A stretch of 64,000 nucleotides of DNA, taken from contig NW_025408680.1 of NCBI RefSeq assembly GCF_020360975.1, positions 1,798,001 to 1,862,000 on the forward strand, written 5' to 3'. The stretch's first letter is position 1; every line of letters begins with the position of its first letter. The stretch comes from Hirsutella rhossiliensis (taxonomy: Eukaryota; Ascomycota; Sordariomycetes; Hypocreales; Ophiocordycipitaceae). A program made the translations under genes and the position numbers. Positions 35,101 to 46,399 of the stretch are shown one piece after another. The notes under the pieces are model-generated. The model did not search any database. It worked only from the letters and a program-made list of their open reading frames with translations, and was not told the DNA's origin.

Positions 35101-36000
35101 GGAGCTAACCGTGTCTCCTTTTAACGCTAAGCTATAGCCCGGTAATTCTCTTAGCGCTAAGCCCGCCTTAAAGCGTCCCTATCTTACGTCGCTTACTAAT
35201 CCTACTAACGCTCCTAACTTTATTTAATAGCGTCTTTATAGCTATCGCGGTTTAGTCTTAGGTAAAATTATCGCTAGTCTTAACCTTAACTAGATCTAAG
35301 GTTATAATATAGGCTATAGTAAACGCCTTTATACCGCTACTAATATAGGTCCTACCTTAGTATAGACCTTAGTTATTACTTTATTTTATAAGCTAGCTAT
35401 CTAAGCTAGCTTTAGTTTAGGTTTAAGGTTAGGTCTATTTAGTTATCGTTAGGGTTCTTATAGTAGTAGTAGTCCTTATACTCCTTATAAGCCTTAGGTT
35501 ACTCCCTCTTATACTTCGCGTACTACCTTAAGGGGGTCTTATTATTCCCGCCGCGATAATAAGGCGGATATTACTATTAATAAGCTAGGCTAAGGTTATA
35601 GTTTAAGGGGGGGCTAGTTATTAGCTTTATCTTAGTTTAGTTTTAAGTTAAGTCTTATTTAGTTATAGTCTTTTAGTAGTAGGTCTTATTTTATAGCTAT
35701 TAAGGTCGGTTTAGTTAGGTTATATTAGTTCTATTTAGTCTATAGTTTAATTAGCGAGGTTTACGCTTAGTCTAGGTCTAGTTTAATCGAAGCTATAGTC
35801 TTATAATTATAAGTCCTCTCCCTTCTTAGGTCGCTTTAGTAAGGGAAGTAGTTAGCTAAGGTAGTCTTAGTTAGGGCCGCTCTATCCTTAGCGCGACCTT
35901 AGTTTTATTATCTAGTATATCTATATATAGCCTCTAAGCTAGGTCGAACTAATAGAGCTTACTTAAGTAAAGGAACTATTACGCTAGTAGCGCCGCTATC
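32173..36000. other. RIP-mutated repeat DNA, family not identified
   Basis: Continuation of the TpA-rich, CpA/TpG-depleted block on the other side of the Copia insertion. CpG-rich islands (for example 33,590-33,960) survive because RIP here spared CpG. On the plus strand 34,990-35,200 one frame encodes alternating Lys/Gly then Lys/Ala (KGKGKGKGKA...KAKAK), which looks like degraded coding sequence, but no family was recognised. No intact gene. Confidence 0.6.
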
Positions 36001-39000
36001 CTTTTCCCTTAAAGGCCCGCTCTTATATTACCTATATCCTAGGCCTATATTAAGAAGGACTCCCTTACCTTTACTATTAATAGATAGTTAATTATTATAT
36101 AGTAGATAGTATCTTATCTTTATTTATAGGTATATATTAGTAAAACTATACTAAGAACTTATTAGTTAAAAAGAAAGTTATTAAGCCCGATCTTTTTTAT
36201 ATATATTTAGGTAATTACTATACTAATATACTTAAGGAGGCCCTTATAACGGTATAGCGTTATCGCTTTATTAAACTAAGGCGGGAAGTTAGTAAGGTAA
36301 AGAGTAGTTTAGTATTATTAAATTATATCTTCCCTAGCGTTTTATTAAGCGGCCTATTTCTTATTTAGCCTTTTAAGCGACTTAGCTTTATCTAAGAGGT
36401 CGTCCGATCCTATCTAGCTCTAGACCCCCCTTATCTCCTTTATAAGGGGGGGTTTACCTAGAGGTAGTACCGCTAAGGGTCTACCCTTTCTTTAGCGTTG
36501 CCTCCTTTTAAGTATACCCGCGACCGCGTTAAACGCGCGTTAGATTTAGCTTAAGAGCCTTAAGTCTTCTAGCCTTTAAAGGGTATTTATTATTCTTTAG
36601 TTTAAGTAAAGGTTAATTAAGGGTACCTATACCTCCGCTTTAACTTATTAGACTAAGGTCGCGTAGTAAGTACCTATTACTACTTAGAGGTAGGCTAACT
36701 AGTCCTAGGTAAGGTCCCGCGCGATTCTATATAGTTTTCCCTTTATAGGCGTTATCTTATAAAATATAACTATAGCGTAGGAGATTAAGGACTAGATTAC
36801 CTTACTATAGACTTCCTTAGCGCGTAGTAAGGTATAGCCTTATATAAACGCCGCGAGCTTAGTTAGGGCTATAGTTTAGCGCTTTAACTTTACTTAAAGT
36901 TATTTTAAGTACGCCTTTTAATATAGTTTCTAGTATACCTAAACCCTTAGTAAGCGGGCCTCTTAGACCGGAGTTATTACGTTAGCCCTAAGGCGGACTA
37001 GCGTCGTTATCGCTTATCTCTTTTATATAAAGTATAGTAATTTACTCTTTAACGGTTTAAAAGTAACCGCGAACTTAGTCGCTTATTCTATATATACCTT
37101 TTAAGCTTCCTTTAGGTATACTATTATAGTAGCCTTATTAGGTCTAATACTAACTATATTTATATTATTAGCGAAGCTAATAGTATAAATACTATATATT
37201 ATACTAAGCTTTTTATATAAGGGGGTTATATAGTATAGAAATAAGATTAAGGATAAGGGGGAGCTTTAAGGGACTCTTATTAGTACTTAAGTTAGCTTTA
37301 AGGTCCTCTTATTAAAGTAAAAGGTCGATCTCCTATCGCTTATAAAGCTTTATATTAAGCTTATAAGCTACCTAAGGTATCCTTTAAGCTTTAGTTCCTT
37401 TATAAGCTTATTATAGTTAACTATATTAAATACGCCCTTAATATCTAGCTATAAGAATAATATAATGCCCTTCTAGGCCTATATCGCGCGTACTAGTTCT
37501 ATTACTAGTAGGATCGCCGCTTTTATAAAGCGTTCCCTCTTATTCTTTATTTATCTATTTAGTAAGATACTATTTACCTTTACTACTCCTATAATCCTTT
37601 AAGCTAGTATCTACTTAAGTACTTTTCCTACTATAGGTAGGAGGGAAATTAGTCTTTAACCCCTTACTATATAGTAAGCGTCTAGCCTCTTACCTAGCTT
37701 TTAAATAACTACTATATTCGCGCTATAAAACCGACCTAGGAAATATAAGAGTTAGGTATAAGCGTTAAAGATTATAGCTAGTCGCTAGACTAAGGCTAGG
37801 CTATACTTCTTAATAAACCTTAAGGGGACGCCGTCTAAACCCGCCGCTTTCTAGCTTACTATCTTACTTAGCGCCCTTATAACGTTAGCTAGCTAGATCT
37901 ATTAGTTAACTATAAAGGTCGCCTTAGCTATAGGCTAAGGTAGCCCTTAGGTTATACCGGCCTTTAGTAAGAAGAACTTAGTAGCTAGTAGCTAGGCCTT
38001 CCTTTTAAAGGTTTTTATTAGTTAGTCTTTACCTTCCTTAACTAGCGGTAGGATATAGGTTGGTTTTAATAGTAGCCTACTATAGAGTCTTACTTACCTC
38101 TTTATATTTTAGAGCTTAGTATTATTAGCGCTAAATTCTTTTAAGAACTCGCGCTAATAAGCCCTCCTTACCTCGCGGATAGTTTACTTCTAAGCTATAG
38201 ACGCCTTATATAAGTCTTCTTAGTTCGCCTTATTCCTTTCTTACTTATACTTCCTCCTCGCCCTCTTAGCCTCCCTTATTACCCTCCCTACCTCTAGGGT
38301 AAACTATATATTACCCTTAAGTAATACTTACCCTTAACGCGGAACTATAGCTATCGCGATCTATACTAAAGTAGCGAAGATATAGTTTAGGTCCTTATTA
38401 ATATCCTTAAGCGTCTAGAATATTAGCTAGTATAGTCTTAGTTAAGATATAGTCTTAGCTTTAACTAGCTTTACTTTTACTTCTTTTTACTTTAGGGCTA
38501 GTTTAGGTACTTAGGCCTAGGTATCGACCTATAGTATAATAGTTTAAGGGATATAGTCTAACCTAGTTAAGTCTAGGTTAGGCCTAGTATACTATATTCT
38601 AGTCTTTAGTATTACCTAAGCTAGGTCGATAGTACTATCCCTTTAGCTATAGAAAAATCTTATATACTCCCCTCTTAAGGTAGTAAGTTTAAGTTATAGC
38701 TTTATCGCCTCTTATATAAGTTATATTACGCTATCTAAGGTTTTATTATATTTATCTTAAAGTAGGTAATAGATATTAAAGTCCCTTACTATTACTATAA
38801 GGTACTTTAGTTTAATTACGCTTAAGTTATATAGCGCTCTTACCCTTACGGCCCTTAATAGTAAGTAAATCGCCTATAGTTTAATACTATCCTTAAAAAT
38901 TACCTTACTTTAGTTTAGTCTAAACTAAGGCGACTAAGTCCCTAGCTTAAGCCTTTTATATATATATAGCGTATACCTCCCCTTTTTATAGACTAAGCTA

Positions 39001-41000
39001 TAAGGCGCCGCTTTAAGGGGGGGAGGGGCCGCCTCTTAGTATAGCTTTTACTTCTTATAGTACTATTAGGTTAAAGCTAGCTTAATAGTAAAGCGCTAAC
39101 CGAGCTAGCTTATATCTCTTTTATATATTCTAGAATAATACTTTTAGTTATATATAAGTAAGGTCGGGGTAAGAGGGGTTATTTATATAAGGAGGGAGGC
39201 GCTCTATCTCTTAGCGCTTCTCTATCTACTATACCTATAAATATCGTTTATACTTAGTTCGGCCTCCTTAGCCCTATTAGCCGGCGGGTATTTTAAGCTC
39301 GACCTCTTATCCTAGCGCGGTCTACTTAGTCCTTACTTTTAGACCGCGGTCGATTTAAGAACGCCCTAGGTTTTAATAGTAAGGAGTACCTATTACTTAG
39401 CGTATATCTAAGTATTTATAAACCGTTAAAGTTAATATAAGTAGTTTTCCCTTACCTTTTCCTAGGCTTTATTTACTATAGGGTAGGTCTAGGTCTATAA
39501 TAGGTAGTCCCCTTAATATAAGATATAGTTATAGGGGATTTTGCCTTTCTTAGCCCTATATTTATCCTTACCTCTATTATATACTATACTCCTATATTAA
39601 CTATAGATTTATATCGATATATATCGCTTAGCGATATAGCTATATCTATAGTAATTATAGTACCTCTATAGTTAAACTAACTTATTATAAGGTTTATATT
39701 AAAAGATCTATACTTTAAGAACTAAGCTTAGGTTATAAAGCCTATTAGCCTCCTTTAAGCTACTAACCTTAATAAGTATAGTTATTATCGTTAATATCTT
39801 AGATTAAAGGTATAGCGCCTAGGCCTAAAAGACCTTAACTTTATTTACCTTTATAATCTTATAGAGTAATCGCTCCCTATTTACTATCGCTACCCTTAAA
39901 AGGACGTTCTTAGCGACTACTATATATATATAGTAAGAGATTATAGCCTTTAGTTTAAATATAGCCTTAACCTAGCCTTAGTCCCTTTAATAGGCTCTCG
40001 CTATAATATTAAATATAACCGCGATATCTCCGCTTTAAAGGCGCCTTACCGCTATAGCGCTTATAGCTTTTAAGGCTATATTTACCGCCTTTACTATATC
40101 CTTTAGTTCGCGGCTTAGGATTTTAAGCGGTGCCTTAATAAAGACTACGATAATCTTATATTTATAATATAGTAGGACCTATTTTACTATAGCTTTATAT
40201 TAAGTTAGTCCCTTAGTCTCGGCTACGACCGCGGCCTAGGTTCGCTTAGGGCCCCCTAGGCCTAAAGCGATACCTAGGCAGAGTTCTTCCTTAACTACCT
40301 CCTTAATTATATCCTAGATTATCGTCTTAAAGCTCTTATCCGCGTAGAGTACCGCCGACGATATACTACTAGCGCGGCTCTTTACCTTAGAGAGCCGTTC
40401 GACTACTACCTATACCCTACTAAACTATACGCTTAGGATAAAGCCCGCGAGTTCGTTATATATTACTTTTTCTATAAGGTCGCTCGGCGCCTAGGCTAGT
40501 ATTATATCGCTGCTTTAGGTTTATTAACTCGCCTTATTAGGGTATATAAATTTAGGTAGCGTCTCTTTACGCTATACGCTTTAATTAAGCCTAGTATATT
40601 AAGGGCCGCTACTATATCTACCTACCCCTTAGCCTTAGCGTAGTATTACTACTAAGGGTAATTAATACTACTAAATTAATTCCTAGTATTAGTTAGTATT
40701 TTAGTCGCGATATATACCCGCTATAGGCGTATATCGGTTTTATAAGAAGTTTTTTTTCTATAATATCCTTACTACGCTATATTATAATAGCCGTTTAGGC
40801 CCTATTTCTTATCTATTATAAACTTTATCTATAGCCGGCTAAGGAAGAAGTAAAAGGACTTAAGCTTACTATCCTAAGTTAGCTAAGAAAGCGGCTTTTA
40901 TATTAGTAGTACCGCCGCTATAACTAATATTACTAAGGTCGTAGGGGTTAACGCTAGTCTTATAGACGGCTCCCTTAGTATAGCGAGAACCTCGTTCTTC
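36000..41000 (-). mobile_element. RIP-mutated Tad-like LINE remnant
   Basis: The stretch 37,400-37,900 aligns by eye with the LINE RT at about 110-560 in the same orientation. For example AACTATATTAAATACGCCCT matches CCCTGTCAAAAGCACCCT, and GGAGGGAAATTAG matches GGAGGGAGATTGG; the differences are almost all C-to-T or G-to-A. The endonuclease region follows rightwards (TTAAAGTCCCTTACTA at about 38,780 matches TTGAAGTCTCCGACGA). The outer limits are estimates; ORF1 should lie near 40-41 kb. Confidence 0.65.
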
Positions 41001-41930
41001 TCGCTAGCCGTCGCGCTTTTAATCGCTTCTAAGATAGCTATAATACTTCCTATCCGCCTAGGGGTAGCGGGTGCTCCTTAGGAAGCGGCACCTTTTCTAG
41101 GGAGATATCTATTAGATCTATTAGTTAATAGCTTATACTATTATAGAGTAGGTAGAGGCGTATATATAGGTACTATTTATAGGATAATATTAATAAACTA
41201 TATAGAACTCTTTTATACGCGGCTAGCCCGCCCTTATATATATAGGATCCGGCCCTCTATATATAACTATATAGCTTAGGCCGTAGCCTAAGCCTATTAC
41301 CTATAATAGTTAAAGACTCTTATATTTATATACTATTCTTTTTTACTTAGCCTTATAGTAGCTATATCCCTTATAAGAAGGGTTAATAATAATAGCCTTT
41401 AACTACTAAGTTAAGTAGTAAGAGTAGGTTATATAACCCTAATTAACTAATATTTAAACCCTCCTTAGGTAAAAAGGGGCGGCTAGTATAATATACTTAT
41501 ATAGTATAAAGCACTAGCTACTAAATTAACTTCCCTTTTATTATATTTACCTTCCCTTTTTATAAGATAAAATTAAGAGCCTCCTTTATTTTTAAATAAC
41601 CTCCTTAAATAAATAATAAAGTAGCCGAATTTAATATTAGAATAGCCTTATATTTATTAAACTAAACGCTCCTTTACCTATTACCTTATTATCTAGAAGC
41701 TAGGGTAATAAGGGGGTATATTAAGGAGAGTAAGTATAAGAGGCTATAGTTATACCTAGTAGACCTAATAGTTATACCTAAGGAAGCCTACCTAACTAAT
41801 ATAAATCCCCTAGCCTAAGGATATTATATAGGCCTAACTTAGGTATAGGAATATCTTAATGCCCTTTTTTAGCTAGCTATATATAGTCACTATACCTATA
41901 TAAGCCCCTCCCTTATCCTAATAGATAGAC
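41000..41930. other. Right end of the RIP-mutated block
   Basis: TpA-rich DNA with no readable gene. Composition returns abruptly to normal at about 41,930. Confidence 0.6.
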
Positions 41931-41958
41931 CAAGACATGCATCACTAAATTCACCTTT

Positions 41959-43402
41959 CTATGCCCCTATTTCTTCTACTGTGCTCTCAAGCCCCTGCTT
42001 GAGAGTTTCCTTACGTAGACGCGCTGCCGTGTTGGCGTGAGCTGCCTGACCTGCTATCTCGGCATCGCGAAAGACTTTGAATATGTCCCTTGCGATGCGG
42101 TCGACTAGGTTAGGTGTGAATCCGGCTCGACTAGGGCGAGCTCGATGCTGGTGTGTGACGTTGAAGTAGAGGCAATATTTATCGCCAACGTCCGGGAGCA
42201 AGTTTGCCACTGCTTCATGTCCGATGACTATAAAGTGACCTAGGCAAGCCCCGTCGGCGCCAATGCTAAAGGACGTTGCGTCGTTCGGTATGGCTTGCTA
42301 TTTGTCCGATGGGTCTGTAAAGACGACCGCTGGGATGGATGTCTCCTAGAGCCTATTGGCCAGGTCATCGTCGATCTCTAATTCTTCGACTGCTCCGAAA
42401 ATGGTTGCTACTGTGCGATGGTCCGTATTGGCGAAGGACGTCTGAGGTGCCAGTGGAGCTTTGGGCTTGGTCATATCTATGCAGACGTTCCCGAAAGCGA
42501 GGTCGTCTAGTCCGTTGCGCGTGTTGACTAGTGCTTTGAAGAACGGGTTGATGTTTGCAATGGGAAGGGAAAGACCTGATTAGTTGGCTTGGAAGGTGGC
42601 GCGTCCGTAGATTGGGAAAAAAGCGTGAGCTGCATAATTGATCTTATGCCATTGATCAAGTCTCGGAAACCTATCGCTATGTTTATCAAAGTAGCAGGGT
42701 TTTTGCGGCGTCGTTGAAAATGTGTCGCCATGGGATGATGATGATATCGTCTTTGTTGGCTGAGAATTCGACACGCAGGATCGTCGATGTGCCGGCGGGA
42801 ATTTGTTCTACTGGGCTGAGTTGGTTGACTGAGCGTCTTGCGGGATCGATAAAGGCGTTGAGGACTTCTTCGGATTTCTTCGATTTGGTACTATGGTTCA
42901 TACTAGTAACGTCGGGGCTATAGTTATTGAAGAGTGCACTGAGGGTGGCAGTGTCCGTTGCGTCGAGAGCTATGACTGTAGCTGGCTCGTGAAATTTGTC
43001 GGTTGTCGTATGTATCTCCGCAATCGTCGGTGCGTATGCATAGTTTCGGACTCGTCCTCTGATCGAGACGCGCGGAAGGCAGAAAGGTCTATATTCATAG
43101 CGGGCTTCTGTGAAGAGACCTGCGACGACCCTTCCTCCGACTTGTCGCATGGTATCTTGTGTGTATCCATGCGGGAATTGTCCGTTGACGTGAATTAGGC
43201 AATGATGCTAGTCGTCGAAGGCAGCTCGATGCTGGGCGGCTTGCCCTGGGGCTGAGGTGTCGGCCGATCCAGCAACTTTAGGTTGCTCGGAAGTATCGAT
43301 GTCTGCCTGCGCTGCTTCCTCGATGTTGGGCTGTTCGATGGGGGGAGTGTTCGGATGCTCGGTGGTGGCCATGGCTGGGTGCTTGGGGGATGAGATGCCC
43401 AT
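41959..43402 (-). pseudogene. Unknown gene with four RIP-type nonsense codons and one frameshift
   Basis: One continuous reading from ATG 43,402 (MGISSPKHPAMATTEHPNT) to the stop at 41,959, about 480 residues. It is interrupted by TAG 43,208-43,210, TAA 42,580-42,582, TAG 42,346-42,348 and TAG 42,298-42,300, plus a 1-nt change in a run of five T (42,700-42,704). The total of 1,444 nt is one over a multiple of three. Clear coding character persists between the breaks, for example RVEFSANKDDIIIIPWRHIF, RFPRLDQWHKINYAAHAFF and GNVCIDMTKPKAPLAPQTSF. The N-terminal 60 residues are Pro/Thr/Gln-rich. I recognise no domain. All four stops fit CAG/CAA to TAG/TAA. Confidence 0.6.
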
Positions 43403-44863
43403 CGCATTAGAAGGAATGTGAAGTGTAGGGAAGGGGACCTTGTGCTGTCAGGAAGGTCGTCCCTGTGTTGATATGCGTGTGCGTGTGGAGAGAAGTTCGG
43501 AGGATGGTCGTGCTTTTTATAGGTGTTGGGGAATGTGCCGCCTGGGTGCCTGAAGTGTTAGGCTTGTTGTTGACTGCGGTGTGCTGCCGCTTTGGTTTGC
43601 TTGGGCTTGCTAATCTAGGTGGGTAGAAAAAGGTTTCTAGCGAGGTTTCGCCTTTGGCGCCGCCAGGTGGCTGGCAGCTGTACGCCGTGGTTACGTTATT
43701 GGGCTAATTGCATAGAACCTTTGAGAATGCGAATGAGGTGAAAGAAGGATGTTGTAGTCAAAAGAGGTAAAAAAATCCCAGCCCTGTCCCGAAGGAATAT
43801 GACGGAGCTGGGGGCGAGGGCGCCGCGCTAGGCGTTATCCTCGAGTTCATGTCGACAAGATTAAGGCGCTTTGTCGATAGTTGTCGTGGGTTGGAATCAA
43901 TCGAGGAGGTGAGGAATATCTCGTTGAAGATTCTTAAGTGGTTCCTAGGCGTGTCCTGGGTAGCCTATCTAGTTAACCTTGAATTTTGTGCGTCCGACAA
44001 GACAGAGAGAGAAAGAGAGAGAAAATATCCGTTGCGGGTACGCCCGTCCGTGATGGCGTCGATGATCAAGTCATGCGTCGACAAGTGCAAGCTGTATTTT
44101 GAACCGAGACTGCAGTCGAAGACCTTATGAACGTCCAGCTGGATCATGATTCTCACATTGCCTGCAGGGCGTATGCCCACATGGGCTTCGATCGAATCCC
44201 GGTGTAGGATTTACGCAATGTTTTGCTCCAGCACTGTTCATAAAGCCGCAATGGTGGCACCACCAACCAAACGGTGCAAGGTTCCGGTTGGCGTAACATC
44301 TGTCTCTGGCACAACACCGTGGATCGAGACAAAAACGGTGGCAAGGGAGGCACAGTGCAATTGTCTTCCGGTCCGGCGGTTGCGACGCTTCGCTCTAACG
44401 GCCTCTGGGCAATCTTCGGGATCGGCAGGTTCATACCATTTTTCTCCACGTTGGTGCCCGCACCTATCTCGGGTAGTTATATAATTATGGCCAAGAAATT
44501 GAACGGAATCAAGTTTGTCGGAAGGACGATGCATATTTTTGAAGCCGGGGCGAGGCATGCTAGCTCTATATTGTGCTTCTCTCTTTGTTAAATAACCTAG
44601 CCGCTCTTTCACGGCCCATTTGAAAGTGATTGATGACCAACAAATCCTACTACATGACCGCAAATGGTACTCGTAGCCGCGTGCTGCCTGTTCGTTTCAT
44701 TAGCCCCCGCCCAATAATCATGGGAGCAGCCAAACAACCCCAGTCGCCCTGCATCACAGCCACCTGGACAGGTCCCTGGCGCGTTGGCGTCAAATAATTC
44801 CATTAGCTTTCCGCTCGCAGACTTTCTAGCTCCATCTATACCATCTTTACAGCTCTATCCAAG
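43403..44863. other. No supportable gene
   Basis: Normal-GC intergenic DNA with a short GA-rich run near 44,003-44,025. An open minus-strand frame at 44,238-44,663 has no recognisable features. Confidence 0.4.
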
Positions 44864-45086
44864 ATGAAAGTCTCGACTCTCGTCCCCTTTCTCGCCGGAC
44901 TGGCCGCAGCGGCCCCATTCGAATCGCATGATTGGTCTTACACCGATGGCTTAAACCAAGGAGTAAGTAGCTTTATTCCCGTCTATAAGCTGAATAGTGC
45001 ACTGACTCTTTGGGCGGCTATAGAGTCAGGAGGCGAACATAAATTGGGTCCTTCACCTGGTTACTCCAGCCTTTCACAATAAATAG
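44864..45086 (+). CDS. Short secreted-peptide-like gene or fragment, two exons
   Basis: ATG at 44,864 starts a good signal peptide (MKVSTLVPFLAGLAAAAP, cleavage likely after Ala17 or Pro18), then FESHDWSYTDGLNQG. A plausible intron 44,963-45,023 (GTAAGT ... CACTGAC ... TATAG) leads to an exon ending FHNK at 45,086, giving 53 residues. It could equally be the 5' end of a decayed secreted-protein gene, because unrelated coding-like sequence follows at 45,093. Function unknown. Confidence 0.4.
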
Positions 45087-45092
45087 AAATAT

Positions 45093-45284
45093 ATGTCGAA
45101 AGAAATACAACTCGACCACAAAATAGACGAGATATACTGGACCCTTGCAAAGGACAAGGCCAGCTTAGAGGCCTTCACTGCTGCATACGAAAGTCTATTT
45201 AAAAAGCGTCAAGTTGCCTTTAGCCGTATAGCTGACAAGGCTCAAGACTTTAATCATCACGTAGACGTCTTTTTATTTATTTAA
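45093..45284 (+). CDS. Small hypothetical ORF, possibly remainder of a decayed gene
   Basis: 63 residues, helical and charged (KEIQLDHKIDEIYWTLAKDK, SLFKKRQVAFSRIADKAQDF). It begins 6 nt after the previous ORF's stop, in another frame. Codon content looks more coding than random, but no family was recognised. Confidence 0.3.
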   Translation: MSKEIQLDHKIDEIYWTLAKDKASLEAFTAAYESLFKKRQVAFSRIADKAQDFNHHVDVFLFI

Positions 45285-46290
45285 TGAGCGACATATCTTA
45301 GATCAGTTATATATCTAGACTTTACTAAAACTCGAATTTGGTTTTAAGCGAAGAGACTACCGCGTCGGGTCGTAGTATAGATGCTGTCTTTGTCGTCTCC
45401 AGTCTTGTTCCATCAACCCAAGCCCCTGGCCAGCTCGAGAACACCCCATTTCCACCGAGGTTAAGCCCCTTCCTTTGATTAATACGAAGCCAGCCACCGC
45501 CCCGGCCTCGGCCTCGCCATCTATTTCCCGAATCACCGGGCCCTATCCGTCTTTTAATCTTCCCAGCAAAGTCTTATCGCCGGCGCATGAGCCCATCTCG
45601 AGATGGCGCGGTGCCGACATGCCACGTAGACGCTGGGCCCTTGCGTCATGTCGCTTCTCCGCCGGCGCCGCCAAGACTTGGCCGCTCGCAGCGTCCTGCC
45701 AAATGCCGAACGCGGCCCCGCCGCATGGGAGACCTAATTAACGTGGGAATTTGATTTTGCGGGCGCTGAGTTGAGCTGGCGATCTCACTACCCTGGGCCA
45801 TTGGAAGTTTATCGGGTCAGTTGTCTCTCTAAGGGGGCCATTTCTCAACTACAACTCCTTCTCGAGAGTTGCTTGGCGCAAATGTCAATATCGTGCGTGA
45901 TTTTCCATTTCAAAGGTACCTTCAAGCTGGCACGCTTTCCTATCAGTTTGAAATAACTATATTAATCGTCTGATGTGGTCCGCCCCCTGTAACTCTACCC
46001 TAAATTGAAGCTTATGAGCACGCCCAGAAACCTTGCCATATATATGTATATGTGCAGAGAGTTGTGGGTCGGGACGAAAGCACGTCGGCGCCGAGCCTCG
46101 CGAGCCCGAGCCTGGTTGTGGACGCTACCCTAGGCCGAGTGTGATCCTCGGGTGTGGGTGCTGCGGTAACGACGACGGAGGCAACGGAGAGTCTAGCCAA
46201 CTTGAGGCGGTTCCGGACTAAAGAGCGCGGGCAGCAGGAGAATGAGAGAGGGTCGTGTAGCATATGTGGGAGATGCAACGGTAGGACCAG
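45285..46290. other. No supportable gene
   Basis: Intergenic, with GC-rich and AT-rich patches. Nothing recognised apart from a short TATATATG run near 46,040. Confidence 0.4.
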
Positions 46291-46296
46291 GAGGCA

Positions 46297-46303
46297 TATA
46301 TAA
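46297..46303 (+). promoter_or_regulatory. TATA-like box upstream of the M43 gene
   Basis: TATATAA 97 nt before the ATG at 46,400, followed by a CT-rich leader, the usual arrangement in filamentous fungi. Confidence 0.45.
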
Positions 46304-46399
46304 CCCCTGCCGCCGTGCTCTCTTTTCTCAAGCCTGAGACCACTCAGACTTTGTCCACGACACAAACCCCCCTTTTTCTCCTTTTGCATTATCCTCGCC

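Noticed and set aside
21716..41930. AT-rich block as mitochondrial insertion or centromere core
   Set aside because: CpG-rich islands, residual Gypsy and LINE protein motifs and the specific CpA/TpG loss point to RIP-mutated repeats.
44238..44663. 141-residue minus-strand ORF
   Set aside because: Some coding-like segments but no family, no clear start, overlapped by plus-strand frames; not enough support.
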